This document shows positions 28,494 through 38,376 of a DNA stretch of 64,000 nt, one piece after another (position 1 is the stretch's first letter; each line of letters opens with the position of its first letter). The stretch is from positions 1 through 64,000 of the forward strand of contig URBN01000002.1 in NCBI GenBank assembly GCA_900546145.1, read 5' to 3'. The notes beneath the pieces were generated by a model. It had not been told where the DNA came from, made no database searches, and saw only the letters and a list, made by a program, of their open reading frames with translations. The position numbers were made by a program, and so were the translations under genes. Origin of the DNA: an uncultured Desulfovibrio sp. Lineage in GTDB: Bacteria; Desulfobacterota; Desulfovibrionia; Desulfovibrionales; Desulfovibrionaceae.

Positions 28494-31151
28494 ATGTCAG
28501 AAGAGCTTCCCAAGGGTTACGATCCCCATGGCGTCGAGACAAAATGGCGCAAGCATTGGCGGGACGAAAAAACCTTCACACCCGATCCGGATGCCCCAGG
28601 CGATCCTTATTCGATTGTCATTCCCCCGCCAAACGTCACCGGTGCCCTTCATATAGGTCATGCCCTCAATCTGACGCTCATTGACTCCCTCTGCCGCCAT
28701 TACCGCCAGAAAGGGCGCAATGTGCTCTGGGTGCCGGGAACGGATCATGCCGGCATCGCCACGCAGAACGTCGTGGAACGTGCCCTGGCCAAGGAAGGCA
28801 AGCGCCGTCAGGATCTGGGAAGAGAGAAATTTATCGAGCGCGTATGGGCCTGGCGCGAGGAATACGGCAACCGCATCCTCAACCAGATTGACGCCATGGG
28901 CTGCTCTGTGGACTGGACGCGTCTGCGCTTCACCATGGACGAGGGCCTTTCCCGCGCCGTGCGCAAGGTTTTCGTCCAGCTGTACCGCGACGGGCTTATC
29001 TACCGCGGCAAATACATCATCAACTGGTGTTCCCGCTGTCATACGGCCCTTGCTGATGACGAAGTTGAACACACCGACGTCAAGGGCAGCCTCTGGAAGA
29101 TCCGTTATCACCTGGCCGACAGCGATCAGTCTGTGGTCATTGCCACGACCCGTCCCGAGACCATCCCGGGCGATACCGCCATCTGCGTGCACCCCGATGA
29201 TGAACGCTACAGGGATCTGGTCGGAAAAACCGCCATTGTGCCTATCTGCGGCCGTCATATTCCGATTATCGCGGACCGCTATGTCGATCGTGAGTTCGGC
29301 ACGGGTGCCCTCAAGGTCACTCCCTGCCATGACCATAACGACTGGGCTCTCGGCAAGAATCACAACCTCGAGTTCATCCAGGTCATCGACGAAGACGGTA
29401 TCATGAAGCCTGAGGCCGGAAAATACGCCGGACTCACCAAGCAGGCCTGCCGTGAGGCTATCATTAAGGATATTGAGGAAGCCGGAGATCTCGTGGGAAT
29501 CGAACCTCTCGTGCACTCCGTCGGGCACTGCTACCGCTGTCATACTGTTGTGGAACCCCATGTCTCCCAGCAGTGGTTCGTGGCTACCACCAAGATGGCC
29601 CCGAAAGCCCGCGCTGCCATGCCGGCCGAAACCAGGCTTCTTCCTGACAGCTGGCTGAAGACGTATTATCACTGGCTCGACACCATCCGTGACTGGTGCA
29701 TCAGCCGTCAGATCTGGTGGGGGCACCGGATTCCCGCCTGGACGTGTCAGAAGTGCGGCAACCTGATGGTCGAGGAAGAGGCTCCCCACTGCTGCTCCAA
29801 GTGTGGAAGCACGGATCTGCACCAGGAAGAAGATGTTCTCGACACCTGGTTCTCCTCCGCACTGTGGCCTTTCTCCACCATGGGGTGGCCCGACGATACC
29901 AAGGAACTGAGGAAGTGGTTCCCGACCAGCGTCCTCGTGACGGGCTTCGACATCCTCTTCTTCTGGGTGGCCCGCATGATGATGATGTCCCAGCACTTCA
30001 TGGGACAGGTACCTTTCAAGGACGTCTACCTCCACGCTCTGGTGCGCGATTCCACGGGCCGCAAGATGTCCAAGTCCACGGGCAATGTTATTGACCCGGT
30101 CAAGATGATTGATCAGTACGGCTGCGATGCCCTGCGCTTCACTCTTATGGCCTTCGCCGCCATGGGCCGCGACATCAAGCTCTCCGAGGAACGTATCGAG
30201 GGCTACCGCCACTTCGTGAACAAGGTCTGGAATTCCGCCCGGTTCACCCTGATGAATCTCGGTGAGAGCGCTCCGGATCCGGTCGATCTTACGAAAGTCA
30301 AAGGGCTTGATAACCAGTGGATCCTGCACCGTCTTGAGATCCTCAAACAGGAAGAGGACAAGGCCTTCGAGGAATACCGGTTCAACGACGTGGCCCAGGG
30401 ATGCTACAAGTTCCTGTGGAGCGAGTTCTGCGACTGGTACCTCGAACTCGTGAAGTCCGACATGCAGGACCCAGGCCGCAAACCCGAGTCTCAGTATGTC
30501 CTCTACACGGTGCTGAAGGAATTCCTTATCCTTCTGCATCCCATCATGCCTTTTGTTACCGCAGAGATCTGGCAGGCACTCCCCGGCCACGCCGGTGAGG
30601 ACATCGCCGTCATGCCTTATCCTGAAATGCGTCCCGGCTGCCTCAATCCTGAAAAGGCCGCGCAGATGGAATTTATCCAGGGCGTCATCGTGTCCGTCCG
30701 CACCATCCGTGCCGAACTCGGCATCAGCCCCGGCCACAGGCTTACGCTGCGCCTGCATCCCGCGGATGAGAAGCAGCTTGCTCTCATTGAGGAAAACAGG
30801 CCGCTTATTATGTCCCTGGCCAAACTCGAAGATATGCAGGCCGGTGCCGGTGTGCACGCCCCCAAAGCGTCCGCTTCCGACGTCGTGCAGGGCTGCCAGA
30901 TAATCGTGCCCCTGAAGGGCAACGTCGATCTCAACGGAGAAGTGGCCCGCCTCGAGAAGGAAATGGGCAAGATTCAGAACGGACTCGATATGGTCAGCAA
31001 GAAGCTGTCCAATAAGAGTTTCGTTGAACGCGCCAAACCAGAGGTGGTGGAGCGTGAACGCGCCCGCGCCGCTGAACTCTCTGATTCCCTGGAAAAGCTG
31101 AAGAAGCTGAAAATCCGCTTTACGGAAGCCATGCAGGGAGAGGATGACTGA
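28494..31151 (+). CDS. valS: Valyl-tRNA synthetase
   Basis: 885 residues, normal length. A class I synthetase charging tRNA-Val. PPPNVTGALHIGHAL holds the HIGH motif (HIGH near 50-53); an editing CP1 domain follows (TTRPETIPGDTA); KMSKSTGNVIDP is the KMSKS motif near residue 525. The anticodon-binding helical bundle and the C-terminal coiled-coil arm (about 815-885) complete the protein. The stop codon overlaps the start of the next gene by eight bases. Confidence 0.98.
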   Translation: MSEELPKGYDPHGVETKWRKHWRDEKTFTPDPDAPGDPYSIVIPPPNVTGALHIGHALNLTLIDSLCRHYRQKGRNVLWVPGTDHAGIATQNVVERALAKEGKRRQDLGREKFIERVWAWREEYGNRILNQIDAMGCSVDWTRLRFTMDEGLSRAVRKVFVQLYRDGLIYRGKYIINWCSRCHTALADDEVEHTDVKGSLWKIRYHLADSDQSVVIATTRPETIPGDTAICVHPDDERYRDLVGKTAIVPICGRHIPIIADRYVDREFGTGALKVTPCHDHNDWALGKNHNLEFIQVIDEDGIMKPEAGKYAGLTKQACREAIIKDIEEAGDLVGIEPLVHSVGHCYRCHTVVEPHVSQQWFVATTKMAPKARAAMPAETRLLPDSWLKTYYHWLDTIRDWCISRQIWWGHRIPAWTCQKCGNLMVEEEAPHCCSKCGSTDLHQEEDVLDTWFSSALWPFSTMGWPDDTKELRKWFPTSVLVTGFDILFFWVARMMMMSQHFMGQVPFKDVYLHALVRDSTGRKMSKSTGNVIDPVKMIDQYGCDALRFTLMAFAAMGRDIKLSEERIEGYRHFVNKVWNSARFTLMNLGESAPDPVDLTKVKGLDNQWILHRLEILKQEEDKAFEEYRFNDVAQGCYKFLWSEFCDWYLELVKSDMQDPGRKPESQYVLYTVLKEFLILLHPIMPFVTAEIWQALPGHAGEDIAVMPYPEMRPGCLNPEKAAQMEFIQGVIVSVRTIRAELGISPGHRLTLRLHPADEKQLALIEENRPLIMSLAKLEDMQAGAGVHAPKASASDVVQGCQIIVPLKGNVDLNGEVARLEKEMGKIQNGLDMVSKKLSNKSFVERAKPEVVERERARAAELSDSLEKLKKLKIRFTEAMQGEDD

Positions 31152-31980
31152 TATGAAGGCAGCCTTCAAGGTATGTCTTCTTTTCGTTCTGCTGGCTCTG
31201 GTGGGCCCGGGAAGTGCTCTCGCGCTCACCAGCCAGCAGGCTGTCGAAAAGATCCGGGCCGCCTTTGATGAGAAAACCATACGTCAGGGGCTTGATGAGG
31301 TCCGCTATTTCAAAATGGCGGGCTTCATCTATCAGCCGGCCCTGTCCGTTCCGCGTTCGGGCACCTGTCCTATAGAGGAAATCTGGGATCAGAAGGCCGT
31401 TATGAGCGGCATGGTTGCGTGTGACCGCACCAATGCTTTTTTCTACGGCACCTATGATGATTTGAGGCAGGAGACTGAGATTCTCAGAAAGCTCATGCCC
31501 CAGGTGGCGCCTCTGGGCGTCAGCCCGGAAGAGCAGAAGATGCTGCAGAAAGAAATGGATACGGAGAAGGGACGCGCCATGCTGGCCAGGCGCATCGGGC
31601 ATGTGCTCGATGAGCTGCTCTCCCACGCAGGCAGGAGTGAGAAGGATCTGCGCTTCCTCTGCGCTCATCTTTACGGTGACCAGATAGAGCGTTTTTATAC
31701 GGCCTGCGTCATGGTACTCGCCGCAGCCGAGAGCGGCACGCTCACGCCTCTCTACCACGTGCGCGTGGACTGGGGCAGGAAAATGGCTGATCTGCTGCTC
31801 GAATTTTCTGCAGCCGGACTTGTGGGCGACAGGGCAAAATCCCTCGAAAGACATGCAAAGCTGAAGGAACTGTACCGCCTTTGTTCGGCTAATAATTACA
31901 GCCCGCCGCTGGCCAATCTGCGTAAAATCTTCAGAATCTGCCAGGAAGAGCGCAATCATTACATTGTCCCCTGTCAGTAG
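31144..31980 (+). CDS. Exported protein of unknown function
   Basis: 278 residues with a Sec signal peptide (MKAAFKVCLLFVLLALVGPGSALA). The mature protein is largely helical with four or more cysteines (SGTCPIEE, MVACDRTN, CAHL, LCSANN) and no motif I recognise. The start may be ATG 31144, overlapping valS by eight bases, or ATG 31153, which begins directly at the signal peptide; GGGAGAGG serves either. Translational coupling to valS is likely. It is periplasmic by inference. Confidence 0.75.
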   Translation: MTDMKAAFKVCLLFVLLALVGPGSALALTSQQAVEKIRAAFDEKTIRQGLDEVRYFKMAGFIYQPALSVPRSGTCPIEEIWDQKAVMSGMVACDRTNAFFYGTYDDLRQETEILRKLMPQVAPLGVSPEEQKMLQKEMDTEKGRAMLARRIGHVLDELLSHAGRSEKDLRFLCAHLYGDQIERFYTACVMVLAAAESGTLTPLYHVRVDWGRKMADLLLEFSAAGLVGDRAKSLERHAKLKELYRLCSANNYSPPLANLRKIFRICQEERNHYIVPCQ

Positions 31981-32024
31981 CGGAGGGACAGGTACAGCGG
32001 CGGAATTGATAGGAGTCTGCAGGA

Positions 32025-32366
32025 ATGTCTGTGAATATCGGAAATCTTGATGGTGCTCCGCAGATCCTCGAAGTCCGGAACGGTCTTGTTCTCATCAACG
32101 GGGATCCCCAGCCAATCAAATATCTTACCGAGGATCAGGTGCGCGACTTCGCCAGGGAACTTGAGGCTATCCCCGACGATGGCGATCCGGGCCGCGCAGC
32201 CCTCCGTGACGCCAAGCGTATCGACTTTCTCCTCGGGATGCTTGAACACGCGTTCGGGGACGAGTGCACTGATTACCTTGAGCATCTCATCGGCCAGCTG
32301 CATTACAACGTCTCCGTCTACCTCGGCGAAACCGACCCCTGGGAGGAAAAGGACGCCGGGAAGTAA
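32025..32366 (+). CDS. Small cytosolic protein of unknown function
   Basis: 113 residues, acidic, no signal peptide or membrane segment. It opens with a beta-rich stretch (ILEVRNGLVLINGDPQPIKYLT) followed by helices. AGGAG lies upstream of the ATG. It is 44 bases after the exported-protein gene and ahead of the str genes, so it is probably the last gene of the valS transcript; the terminator at 32455-32479 may end it. I do not recognise the family. Confidence 0.7.
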   Translation: MSVNIGNLDGAPQILEVRNGLVLINGDPQPIKYLTEDQVRDFARELEAIPDDGDPGRAALRDAKRIDFLLGMLEHAFGDECTDYLEHLIGQLHYNVSVYLGETDPWEEKDAGK

Positions 32367-32414
32367 TTCCTCCGGAAAAAACGGCAGGTTCTGCCATACA
32401 TGGCGTGACCGCCG

Positions 32415-32443
32415 TTGACAAAAATCCGTCTATTTCGTAAAAA
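32415..32443 (+). promoter_or_regulatory. Sigma-70 promoter of the str genes
   Basis: A perfect TTGACA, a 17-base spacer and TAAAAA. The predicted start point, about 32450, lies immediately before an intrinsic terminator-like hairpin. Confidence 0.65.
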
Positions 32444-32454
32444 TACCCGCCTTT

Positions 32455-32479
32455 GAAGAGGTGTCTCCTCTTCTTTTTT
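32455..32479 (+). terminator. Intrinsic terminator in front of rpsL
   Basis: A GAAGAGG/CCTCTTC stem followed by six T residues. It ends the upstream transcription unit, or acts as an attenuator at the very 5' end of the rpsL transcript. Confidence 0.8.
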
Positions 32480-32523
32480 CGTGCCTTCCGTAAATGGGAG
32501 GCTAATTTTACTTGGAGGATTTC

Positions 32524-32895
32524 ATGCCTACTATCAATCAGCTCATCCGCATCGAGCGGAGGGACGTGCTGAAGCACAAGAAGACTCCTGCGCTTCATGC
32601 CTGCCCCCAGCGCCGCGGCGTGTGCACCCGTGTGTACACGACCACCCCGAAAAAGCCTAACTCCGCCCTCCGTAAGGTCGCCCGTGTGCGCCTCACCAAC
32701 GGCTTCGAAGTGACCGCTTACATCCCCGGCGAAGGCCACAATCTTCAGGAACACTCCGTCGTCCTTATCCGTGGCGGCCGTGTGAAGGACCTTCCCGGTG
32801 TCCGTTACCACATCATCCGCGGCACCCTGGATACTTCCGGTGTGACCGATCGCCGCAAGAGCCGTTCCAAGTACGGCGCCAAGCGTCCCAAGTAG
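32524..32895 (+). CDS. rpsL: 30S ribosomal protein S12
   Basis: 123 residues. Highly conserved throughout, including the decoding-centre loop [13 protein letters not shown] with the lysine commonly altered in streptomycin resistance in its wild-type form, and ending SKYGAKRPK. The start is ATG 32524 (MPTINQL), with GGAGG seven bases upstream; the in-frame ATG four codons earlier overlaps the Shine-Dalgarno. It is the first gene of the rpsL-rpsG-fusA set. Confidence 0.98.
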   Translation: MPTINQLIRIERRDVLKHKKTPALHACPQRRGVCTRVYTTTPKKPNSALRKVARVRLTNGFEVTAYIPGEGHNLQEHSVVLIRGGRVKDLPGVRYHIIRGTLDTSGVTDRRKSRSKYGAKRPK

Positions 32896-32954
32896 TATCC
32901 CGTATTTTTTTATTCTGCGTGGGTGTTCGTCATGCAACGCACCAGGCTGCCTGA

Positions 32955-33485
<531 letters not shown>

Positions 33486-33562
33486 TAGCCGTCATTGAAT
33501 CCGTCTGCCGCAGCGCTCTGCGCTGCGGCAGTTCAGCAGGCATCTCTTTTGGGAGGAACACC

Positions 33563-35641
33563 GTGCCCCGCACCGTAGACATTAGAAAAGAACGCAATAT
33601 CGGCATTATGGCCCATATTGACGCAGGTAAGACCACAACTACCGAACGAATTCTGTATTACACCGGCGTGAACCACAAAATCGGTGAGACGCACGACGGC
33701 GAGTCCACCATGGACTGGATGGAAGAAGAAAAGGAACGCGGCATCACCATTACCTCTGCTGCCACGACCTGCTTCTGGAAGGACTGCCGCATCAACATCA
33801 TCGATACCCCCGGCCACGTGGACTTCACGATTGAGGTTGAACGCTCCCTGCGTGTGCTTGACGGCGCCGTCTGCGTTTTCGATGCCGTCGCCGGTGTTGA
33901 GCCCCAGTCTGAAACCGTGTGGCGTCAGGCCGACACCTATCATGTTCCGCGTATCTGCTTCGTGAACAAGATGGACCGTATCGGCGCCAACTTCTTCCGC
34001 TGCGTCGACATGATCCATGACCGTCTCGGTGCCACCCCTGTGCCGCTTCAGATCCCGATTGGTTCCGAAGACAAGTTTGAAGGCGTTGTTGACCTTATCC
34101 GCGGCCACGCCATCATCTTCGACAAGGAGAGCAAGGGCTCCAAGTTCACCGTCGAGCCCGTGCCCGCAGACCTTAAGGAAGAATTCGATAACCGCCGTCA
34201 TACCCTCCTTGAGGAAGTCGCGGAAGAGGATGAAGCTCTTCTTGAAAAGTACCTCAACGGCGAGGAACTGACCGAAGAGGAAATCGTTTCCTGCATCCGT
34301 AAGGCCACCATCAACCGCAGCATCGTTCCTGTCCTCTGCGGTTCCGCTTTCCGCAACAAGGGTGTGCAGCCCCTTCTGGACGCTATTGTCGACTACCTTC
34401 CCTCCCCGGCCGACATTCCGCCCACCGTCGGCCACAAGCCCGGCCATGAGGATCAGGAAGTTGAAGTCCACTGCGATGACAACGAACCCCTCTGCGGCAT
34501 GGTCTTCAAGCTGTTCTCCGATCCCTTCATCGGACATCTTTCCTTCTTCCGCATTTACTCCGGCTATCTTGAATCCGGCATGACCGTCATGAACGCCAAC
34601 AACGGCAAGCGTGAGCGTATCGGCCGAATCCTCAAGATGCACGCCAACAAGCGTGAAGATATCAAGTGGGCCGGCGCCGGCGATATCGTCGCCCTGGTCG
34701 GCCTGAAGAACGCCTCCACCGGTGATACCCTTTGCGACGAAAGCCGTGAGGTTATCCTCGAGAATCTCCATATTCCGGATCCGGTTATCGAGGTCGCCAT
34801 CGAGCCCAAGACCAAGAGCGACCGTGACGCTCTGTCCGCCGCTCTTAACAAGCTGGCGAAGGAAGACCCCTCGTTCCGCGTCAAGGGCGACGAGGAAACC
34901 GGTCAGACCCTTATCGCCGGTATGGGCGAGCTGCACCTTGAAATCATCGTTGACCGCCTTACCCGCGAATTCAACGTTAACTGCAACGTGGGCAAGCCCC
35001 AGGTTGCCTACCGTGAGACCATTTCCAAGCCGGCCAAGTCTGATATGAAGCATATCAAGCAGTCCGGCGGCCGTGGCCAGTACGGTCATGCCGTTATCGA
35101 GATTGAGCCGAACCCGGGCAAGGGCTACGAGTTCATCAACTCCATCACGGGCGGCGTGATTCCCAAGGAATACATCCCCTCCATCGATAAAGGTATTCAG
35201 GATGCCATGAAGAGCGGTGTCGTGGCCGGATTCCCCTGCGTTGACATCAAGGTCAACCTGGTCTTCGGTTCCTACCACGAAGTCGACTCCTCCGAGCAGG
35301 CTTTCTACGTGACCGGCTCCATGGCCATCAAGGACGCCATGCAGAAGGCTGATCCTGTTCTGCTCGAGCCCATCATGGACGTGGAAGTCGTTACTCCTGA
35401 AGAGTACCTTGGTGACGTCATGGGCGACCTCAACGGCCGCCGCGGCCGTGTCGTGAACATGGAAGCCCGCGCCGGCGGCGCCCAGTCCGTGCGCTGCCAG
35501 GTTCCGCTGGCCAGCATGTTCGGTTACGCCACGGACCTGCGTTCCAAGACCCAGGGCCGCGCTTCCTTCACCATGCAGCCTGATCACTACGAGAAGGTTC
35601 CCGCCGGCATTGCCGAGGAAATCAAGGCTTCCAGAAGCTAG
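33563..35641 (+). CDS. fusA: Elongation factor G
   Basis: 692 residues with a GTG start at 33563, supported by GGGAGG seven bases upstream. The ribosomal translocase GTPase: [15 protein letters not shown] (P-loop near 17-24), [19 protein letters not shown], and domains II to V ending before [14 protein letters not shown]. It follows rpsG by 77 bases. tuf does not follow; instead a terminator ends the unit at 35671-35713. Confidence 0.98.
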   Translation: MPRTVDIRKERNIGIMAHIDAGKTTTTERILYYTGVNHKIGETHDGESTMDWMEEEKERGITITSAATTCFWKDCRINIIDTPGHVDFTIEVERSLRVLDGAVCVFDAVAGVEPQSETVWRQADTYHVPRICFVNKMDRIGANFFRCVDMIHDRLGATPVPLQIPIGSEDKFEGVVDLIRGHAIIFDKESKGSKFTVEPVPADLKEEFDNRRHTLLEEVAEEDEALLEKYLNGEELTEEEIVSCIRKATINRSIVPVLCGSAFRNKGVQPLLDAIVDYLPSPADIPPTVGHKPGHEDQEVEVHCDDNEPLCGMVFKLFSDPFIGHLSFFRIYSGYLESGMTVMNANNGKRERIGRILKMHANKREDIKWAGAGDIVALVGLKNASTGDTLCDESREVILENLHIPDPVIEVAIEPKTKSDRDALSAALNKLAKEDPSFRVKGDEETGQTLIAGMGELHLEIIVDRLTREFNVNCNVGKPQVAYRETISKPAKSDMKHIKQSGGRGQYGHAVIEIEPNPGKGYEFINSITGGVIPKEYIPSIDKGIQDAMKSGVVAGFPCVDIKVNLVFGSYHEVDSSEQAFYVTGSMAIKDAMQKADPVLLEPIMDVEVVTPEEYLGDVMGDLNGRRGRVVNMEARAGGAQSVRCQVPLASMFGYATDLRSKTQGRASFTMQPDHYEKVPAGIAEEIKASRS

Positions 35642-35670
35642 GCTGTGTTGCGTATCTGAGTGATTAACAA

Positions 35671-35713
35671 AGAGGCGGAAGTCTGCGTTTGCGGACTTCC
35701 GCCTCTTTCTTTC
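35671..35713 (+). terminator. Intrinsic terminator of fusA
   Basis: A perfect 13-bp stem AGAGGCGGAAGTC/GACTTCCGCCTCT followed by a T-rich tract. Confidence 0.93.
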
Positions 35714-35787
35714 CTCCGGGCTGTCCCCCCTGAGCCCTCCGTTTATGTGCAGCGCGTGTACCTTTTTCTGCGCTGAGGGAGTTTTTT

Positions 35788-36984
35788 ATGGATACAATAA
35801 AGAGCAGCGATCTTCCCCGCGGCTTCAAGGCGGGCGCGGCTGCAGCCGGTTTCAAGGCCCAGGGCCGCGATGATCTTGGTATTATCCTGTCCGACCGTGA
35901 CGCCGTGGTTGCCGGTCTGTTCACGCTCAATGTTTTCAAGGCTGCCCCTGTGATGGTCTGCAAGGATATTCTCAAACGCTTCGGCAAGGCCAGGGCCATC
36001 ATTGCCAATTCCGGACAGGCCAATGCCTGCACCGGCGAGGAGGGCATCGCACGCTGCCATGAGACACAGCGCATGGTTGCCGGCCCTCTCGGCATTTCTC
36101 CTGATGCCGTTTTGCCCATGTCCACGGGTGTCATCGGTGATCAGCTGAAGATGGACCTGTGGGAAAAGGCTGTTCCTTCTCTGATAAAGAGCATTGGCAC
36201 ACGTGACGCTGAAGGCTTCACGCGCGCCTTTATGACGACGGATACCTTCCCCAAATTCACATCCAGGGAGGTGCACGTTTCGGGCGGCACCATAAGGCTG
36301 ACTACCATGGCCAAGGGCGCCGGCATGATCTGCCCCAACATGGCCACCATGCTCTGTGTCGTTCTTACGGACGCCATGCTGGATCAGAAACTCTGGCAGG
36401 AAATGTTCTCCCGCAGCGTCAATCTGACCTTCAACCGCGTGAGTGTCGACGGCGATACTTCAACGAACGACACCATCCTCGGGCTCGCTAATGGTGCCTC
36501 CGGCGTTACCCTTACGGCTGACGATGCAGCCGTTCTCGAAAAGGAGCTCACGGATATTCTGAAGATTACGGCTCATATGCTTGTCAAGGACGGCGAAGGC
36601 GCTACGAAGGTTCTGCGCATTACTGTGACGGGAGCTGATTCAGACAAGGATGCGGAGCAGGTGGCCAGGACTGTTGGCAATTCCCAGCTTGTCAAAACGG
36701 CCATGTACGGCATGGACGCCAACTGGGGCAGGATTATTGCCGCTGTCGGCCGCGCCGGCGTCCCCATGAAGCCTGAGGACGTTTCCGTGAGCCTGTGCGG
36801 AGTCGAGCTCTTTCGCAATGGACAGCCTCTCGGGGGTGATTTTGACGCAGCCCTTGAAGCGCCGCTGAAGGAGCGCCTCATTCCTGTTGACATCAGCGTC
36901 GGCGTCGGACCTGGGACCTTTACCCTTGAGACCGCCGACCTCAGCGTAGGCTACGTTAAACTGAATTCCGACTACCGTTCATAA
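35788..36984 (+). CDS. argJ: Glutamate N-acetyltransferase / amino-acid acetyltransferase
   Basis: 398 residues. ArgJ moves the acetyl group from N-acetylornithine to glutamate in the cyclic arginine pathway. The self-cleavage site is clear: GMICPNMATMLCVV with nucleophile T187, giving alpha and beta chains. It ends in the conserved VKLNSDYRS. Whether it is also able to use acetyl-CoA (bifunctional) cannot be told from sequence. It is monocistronic, with a bidirectional terminator after it. Confidence 0.95.
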   Translation: MDTIKSSDLPRGFKAGAAAAGFKAQGRDDLGIILSDRDAVVAGLFTLNVFKAAPVMVCKDILKRFGKARAIIANSGQANACTGEEGIARCHETQRMVAGPLGISPDAVLPMSTGVIGDQLKMDLWEKAVPSLIKSIGTRDAEGFTRAFMTTDTFPKFTSREVHVSGGTIRLTTMAKGAGMICPNMATMLCVVLTDAMLDQKLWQEMFSRSVNLTFNRVSVDGDTSTNDTILGLANGASGVTLTADDAAVLEKELTDILKITAHMLVKDGEGATKVLRITVTGADSDKDAEQVARTVGNSQLVKTAMYGMDANWGRIIAAVGRAGVPMKPEDVSVSLCGVELFRNGQPLGGDFDAALEAPLKERLIPVDISVGVGPGTFTLETADLSVGYVKLNSDYRS

Positions 36985-37005
36985 GGCAGAAAAAAACCGC
37001 AAAAT

Positions 37006-37046
37006 AAAAGCCGGTCATCCTGAAAGGGATGGCCGGCTTTTGCTTT
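37006..37046. terminator. Bidirectional terminator argJ / lipoprotein gene
   Basis: AAAAGCCGG-CATCC pairs with GGGATG-CCGGCTTTT around TGAAA, with A- and T-rich flanks between convergent genes. Confidence 0.88.
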
Positions 37047-37063
37047 TCCGTCAGTAAGGCTGA

Positions 37064-37456
37064 TTAATCCTGAACCCAGTCAACCATGAGTGTTGGCCTG
37101 GCGAGGACGTATTTTCCCGGGCCTGCGGCGCGGCCTATTTCGTCATATCCGCCCTTCAGTCTGTAGATTTTCCAGTCTCCGCCAGGAATTTTTCCTTCGC
37201 GCATCCTGCTTTTTAAAGCCTGCCGGGCATCGGCAGGCGTACAGAATATGGGAAATTCATGTACGACAGGATCCAGTTCCACTTCTGACCCGGCGCTGAC
37301 GTCGACGATAAAATTCGCCGGAGCGTAAGTGTAGACATTGGAGCAGGGACCTGTGGGGCCGGGATACACCTTTTCAGGCTGGGACTGCGGAGGCTGGCTC
37401 TTATGGGCACAGGCGCAGAGCAGGGCCATAAGGCAGAGGATCAGGATGCGTTTCAT
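37064..37456 (-). CDS. Small lipoprotein of unknown function
   Basis: 130 residues. The signal ends in a lipobox LCAC (Cys16). The mature part has a Pro/Gln-rich linker and then a compact domain with two cysteines (GPCSNVY, IFCTPADARQ) and a PxxWKIYRLKGGYDEI region. It begins 12 bases downstream of htpX in the same orientation, so it may be the last gene of the large minus-strand unit. I do not recognise the family. Confidence 0.75.
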   Translation of the reverse strand: MKRILILCLMALLCACAHKSQPPQSQPEKVYPGPTGPCSNVYTYAPANFIVDVSAGSEVELDPVVHEFPIFCTPADARQALKSRMREGKIPGGDWKIYRLKGGYDEIGRAAGPGKYVLARPTLMVDWVQD

Positions 37457-37467
37457 GGATGTTTTCC

Positions 37468-38337
37468 TTACCCTATATGGCCGGTGCGTGCCATTTCCTC
37501 AAGGCGGGCAATGCGGTCTTCTATCGGCGGGTGCGTGCTGAAGAGGTTGGCGAAGGAGGAGCCGACGGCGTACATGGGCTCAACGATAAACATCTCGGCC
37601 GTTGCCGCATTACCGTGCTCCATGGGGATCTGCTTCGAATAGGCGTCGAGTTTTTTCAGGGCGCTGGCCAGATAAAGCGGATTGCCGCTGTACTGCGCAC
37701 CGCCGGCATCAGCCAGATATTCCCGGGATCTTGAGATGCCCAGCTGGATGATGGATGCGGCAATAGGCGCGAGAAGAGCCATAAGCAGCCCGACGAGCGG
37801 ATTGACGCGGTTGCCCTCATCGTCCCTTGCTCCCCCGAAGAAAGAAGCGAACTGCAGGAAATTGGCAAGGGCCGTAATGGTAGAGGCCATGACGCCGGCA
37901 ACGGTCTGAATGAGGATGTCACGATGGGCGATATGCGCCATTTCGTGGGCGAGCACACCCCTGATTTCGTCAGGCTGAAGAATCTGCAGCAGCCCGTCCG
38001 TGACAGCGACAACAGCGTGCTCAGGATCGCGTCCCGTGGCAAAGGCATTGGGAGCCTGATCGGGAACGGAGCAGACACGAGGCTTGGGGATTCCGGCGTT
38101 CCGGGCCAGCTCCTCAACAATCTGATGCAACATGGGTGCTTCCTCGGGTGCCAGCTCGCGGGCGTTGTACGCTCTGAGCACGATTGAGTCCGAGTACCAG
38201 TAGCTGCCCACGTTCATAATAAGAGCGAAGATGAAGGCGATTATGACGCCGCCGCGTCCGCCGATCATGCCGCCGATGGCGATGATGATGGCGGAAAGCA
38301 GTACGAGAAGAAAAACGGTTTTGAACTGACTTGTCAT
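37468..38337 (-). CDS. htpX: Membrane zinc metalloprotease HtpX
   Basis: 289 residues, M48 family, an inner-membrane protease that clears misfolded membrane proteins. Four hydrophobic segments are visible (two at the N-terminus, two near 145-190). The zinc motif HEMAH is at residues 131-135 and the third ligand is in EYLADAGGAQ near 205. It starts 39 bases after asnB ends and probably shares its transcript; a housekeeping role independent of the glycan genes is possible. Confidence 0.94.
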   Translation of the reverse strand: MTSQFKTVFLLVLLSAIIIAIGGMIGGRGGVIIAFIFALIMNVGSYWYSDSIVLRAYNARELAPEEAPMLHQIVEELARNAGIPKPRVCSVPDQAPNAFATGRDPEHAVVAVTDGLLQILQPDEIRGVLAHEMAHIAHRDILIQTVAGVMASTITALANFLQFASFFGGARDDEGNRVNPLVGLLMALLAPIAASIIQLGISRSREYLADAGGAQYSGNPLYLASALKKLDAYSKQIPMEHGNAATAEMFIVEPMYAVGSSFANLFSTHPPIEDRIARLEEMARTGHIG

Positions 38338-38376
38338 CTTTCTGAACTCTCAGGTTTTGTTGTGAGAAAAGGGAAA

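Noticed and set aside
28497..31280. A 927-codon open frame opposite valS
   Set aside because: Antisense shadow of a clear valyl-tRNA synthetase gene.
33533..35587. A 684-codon open frame opposite fusA
   Set aside because: Antisense shadow; fusA is certain on the other strand.
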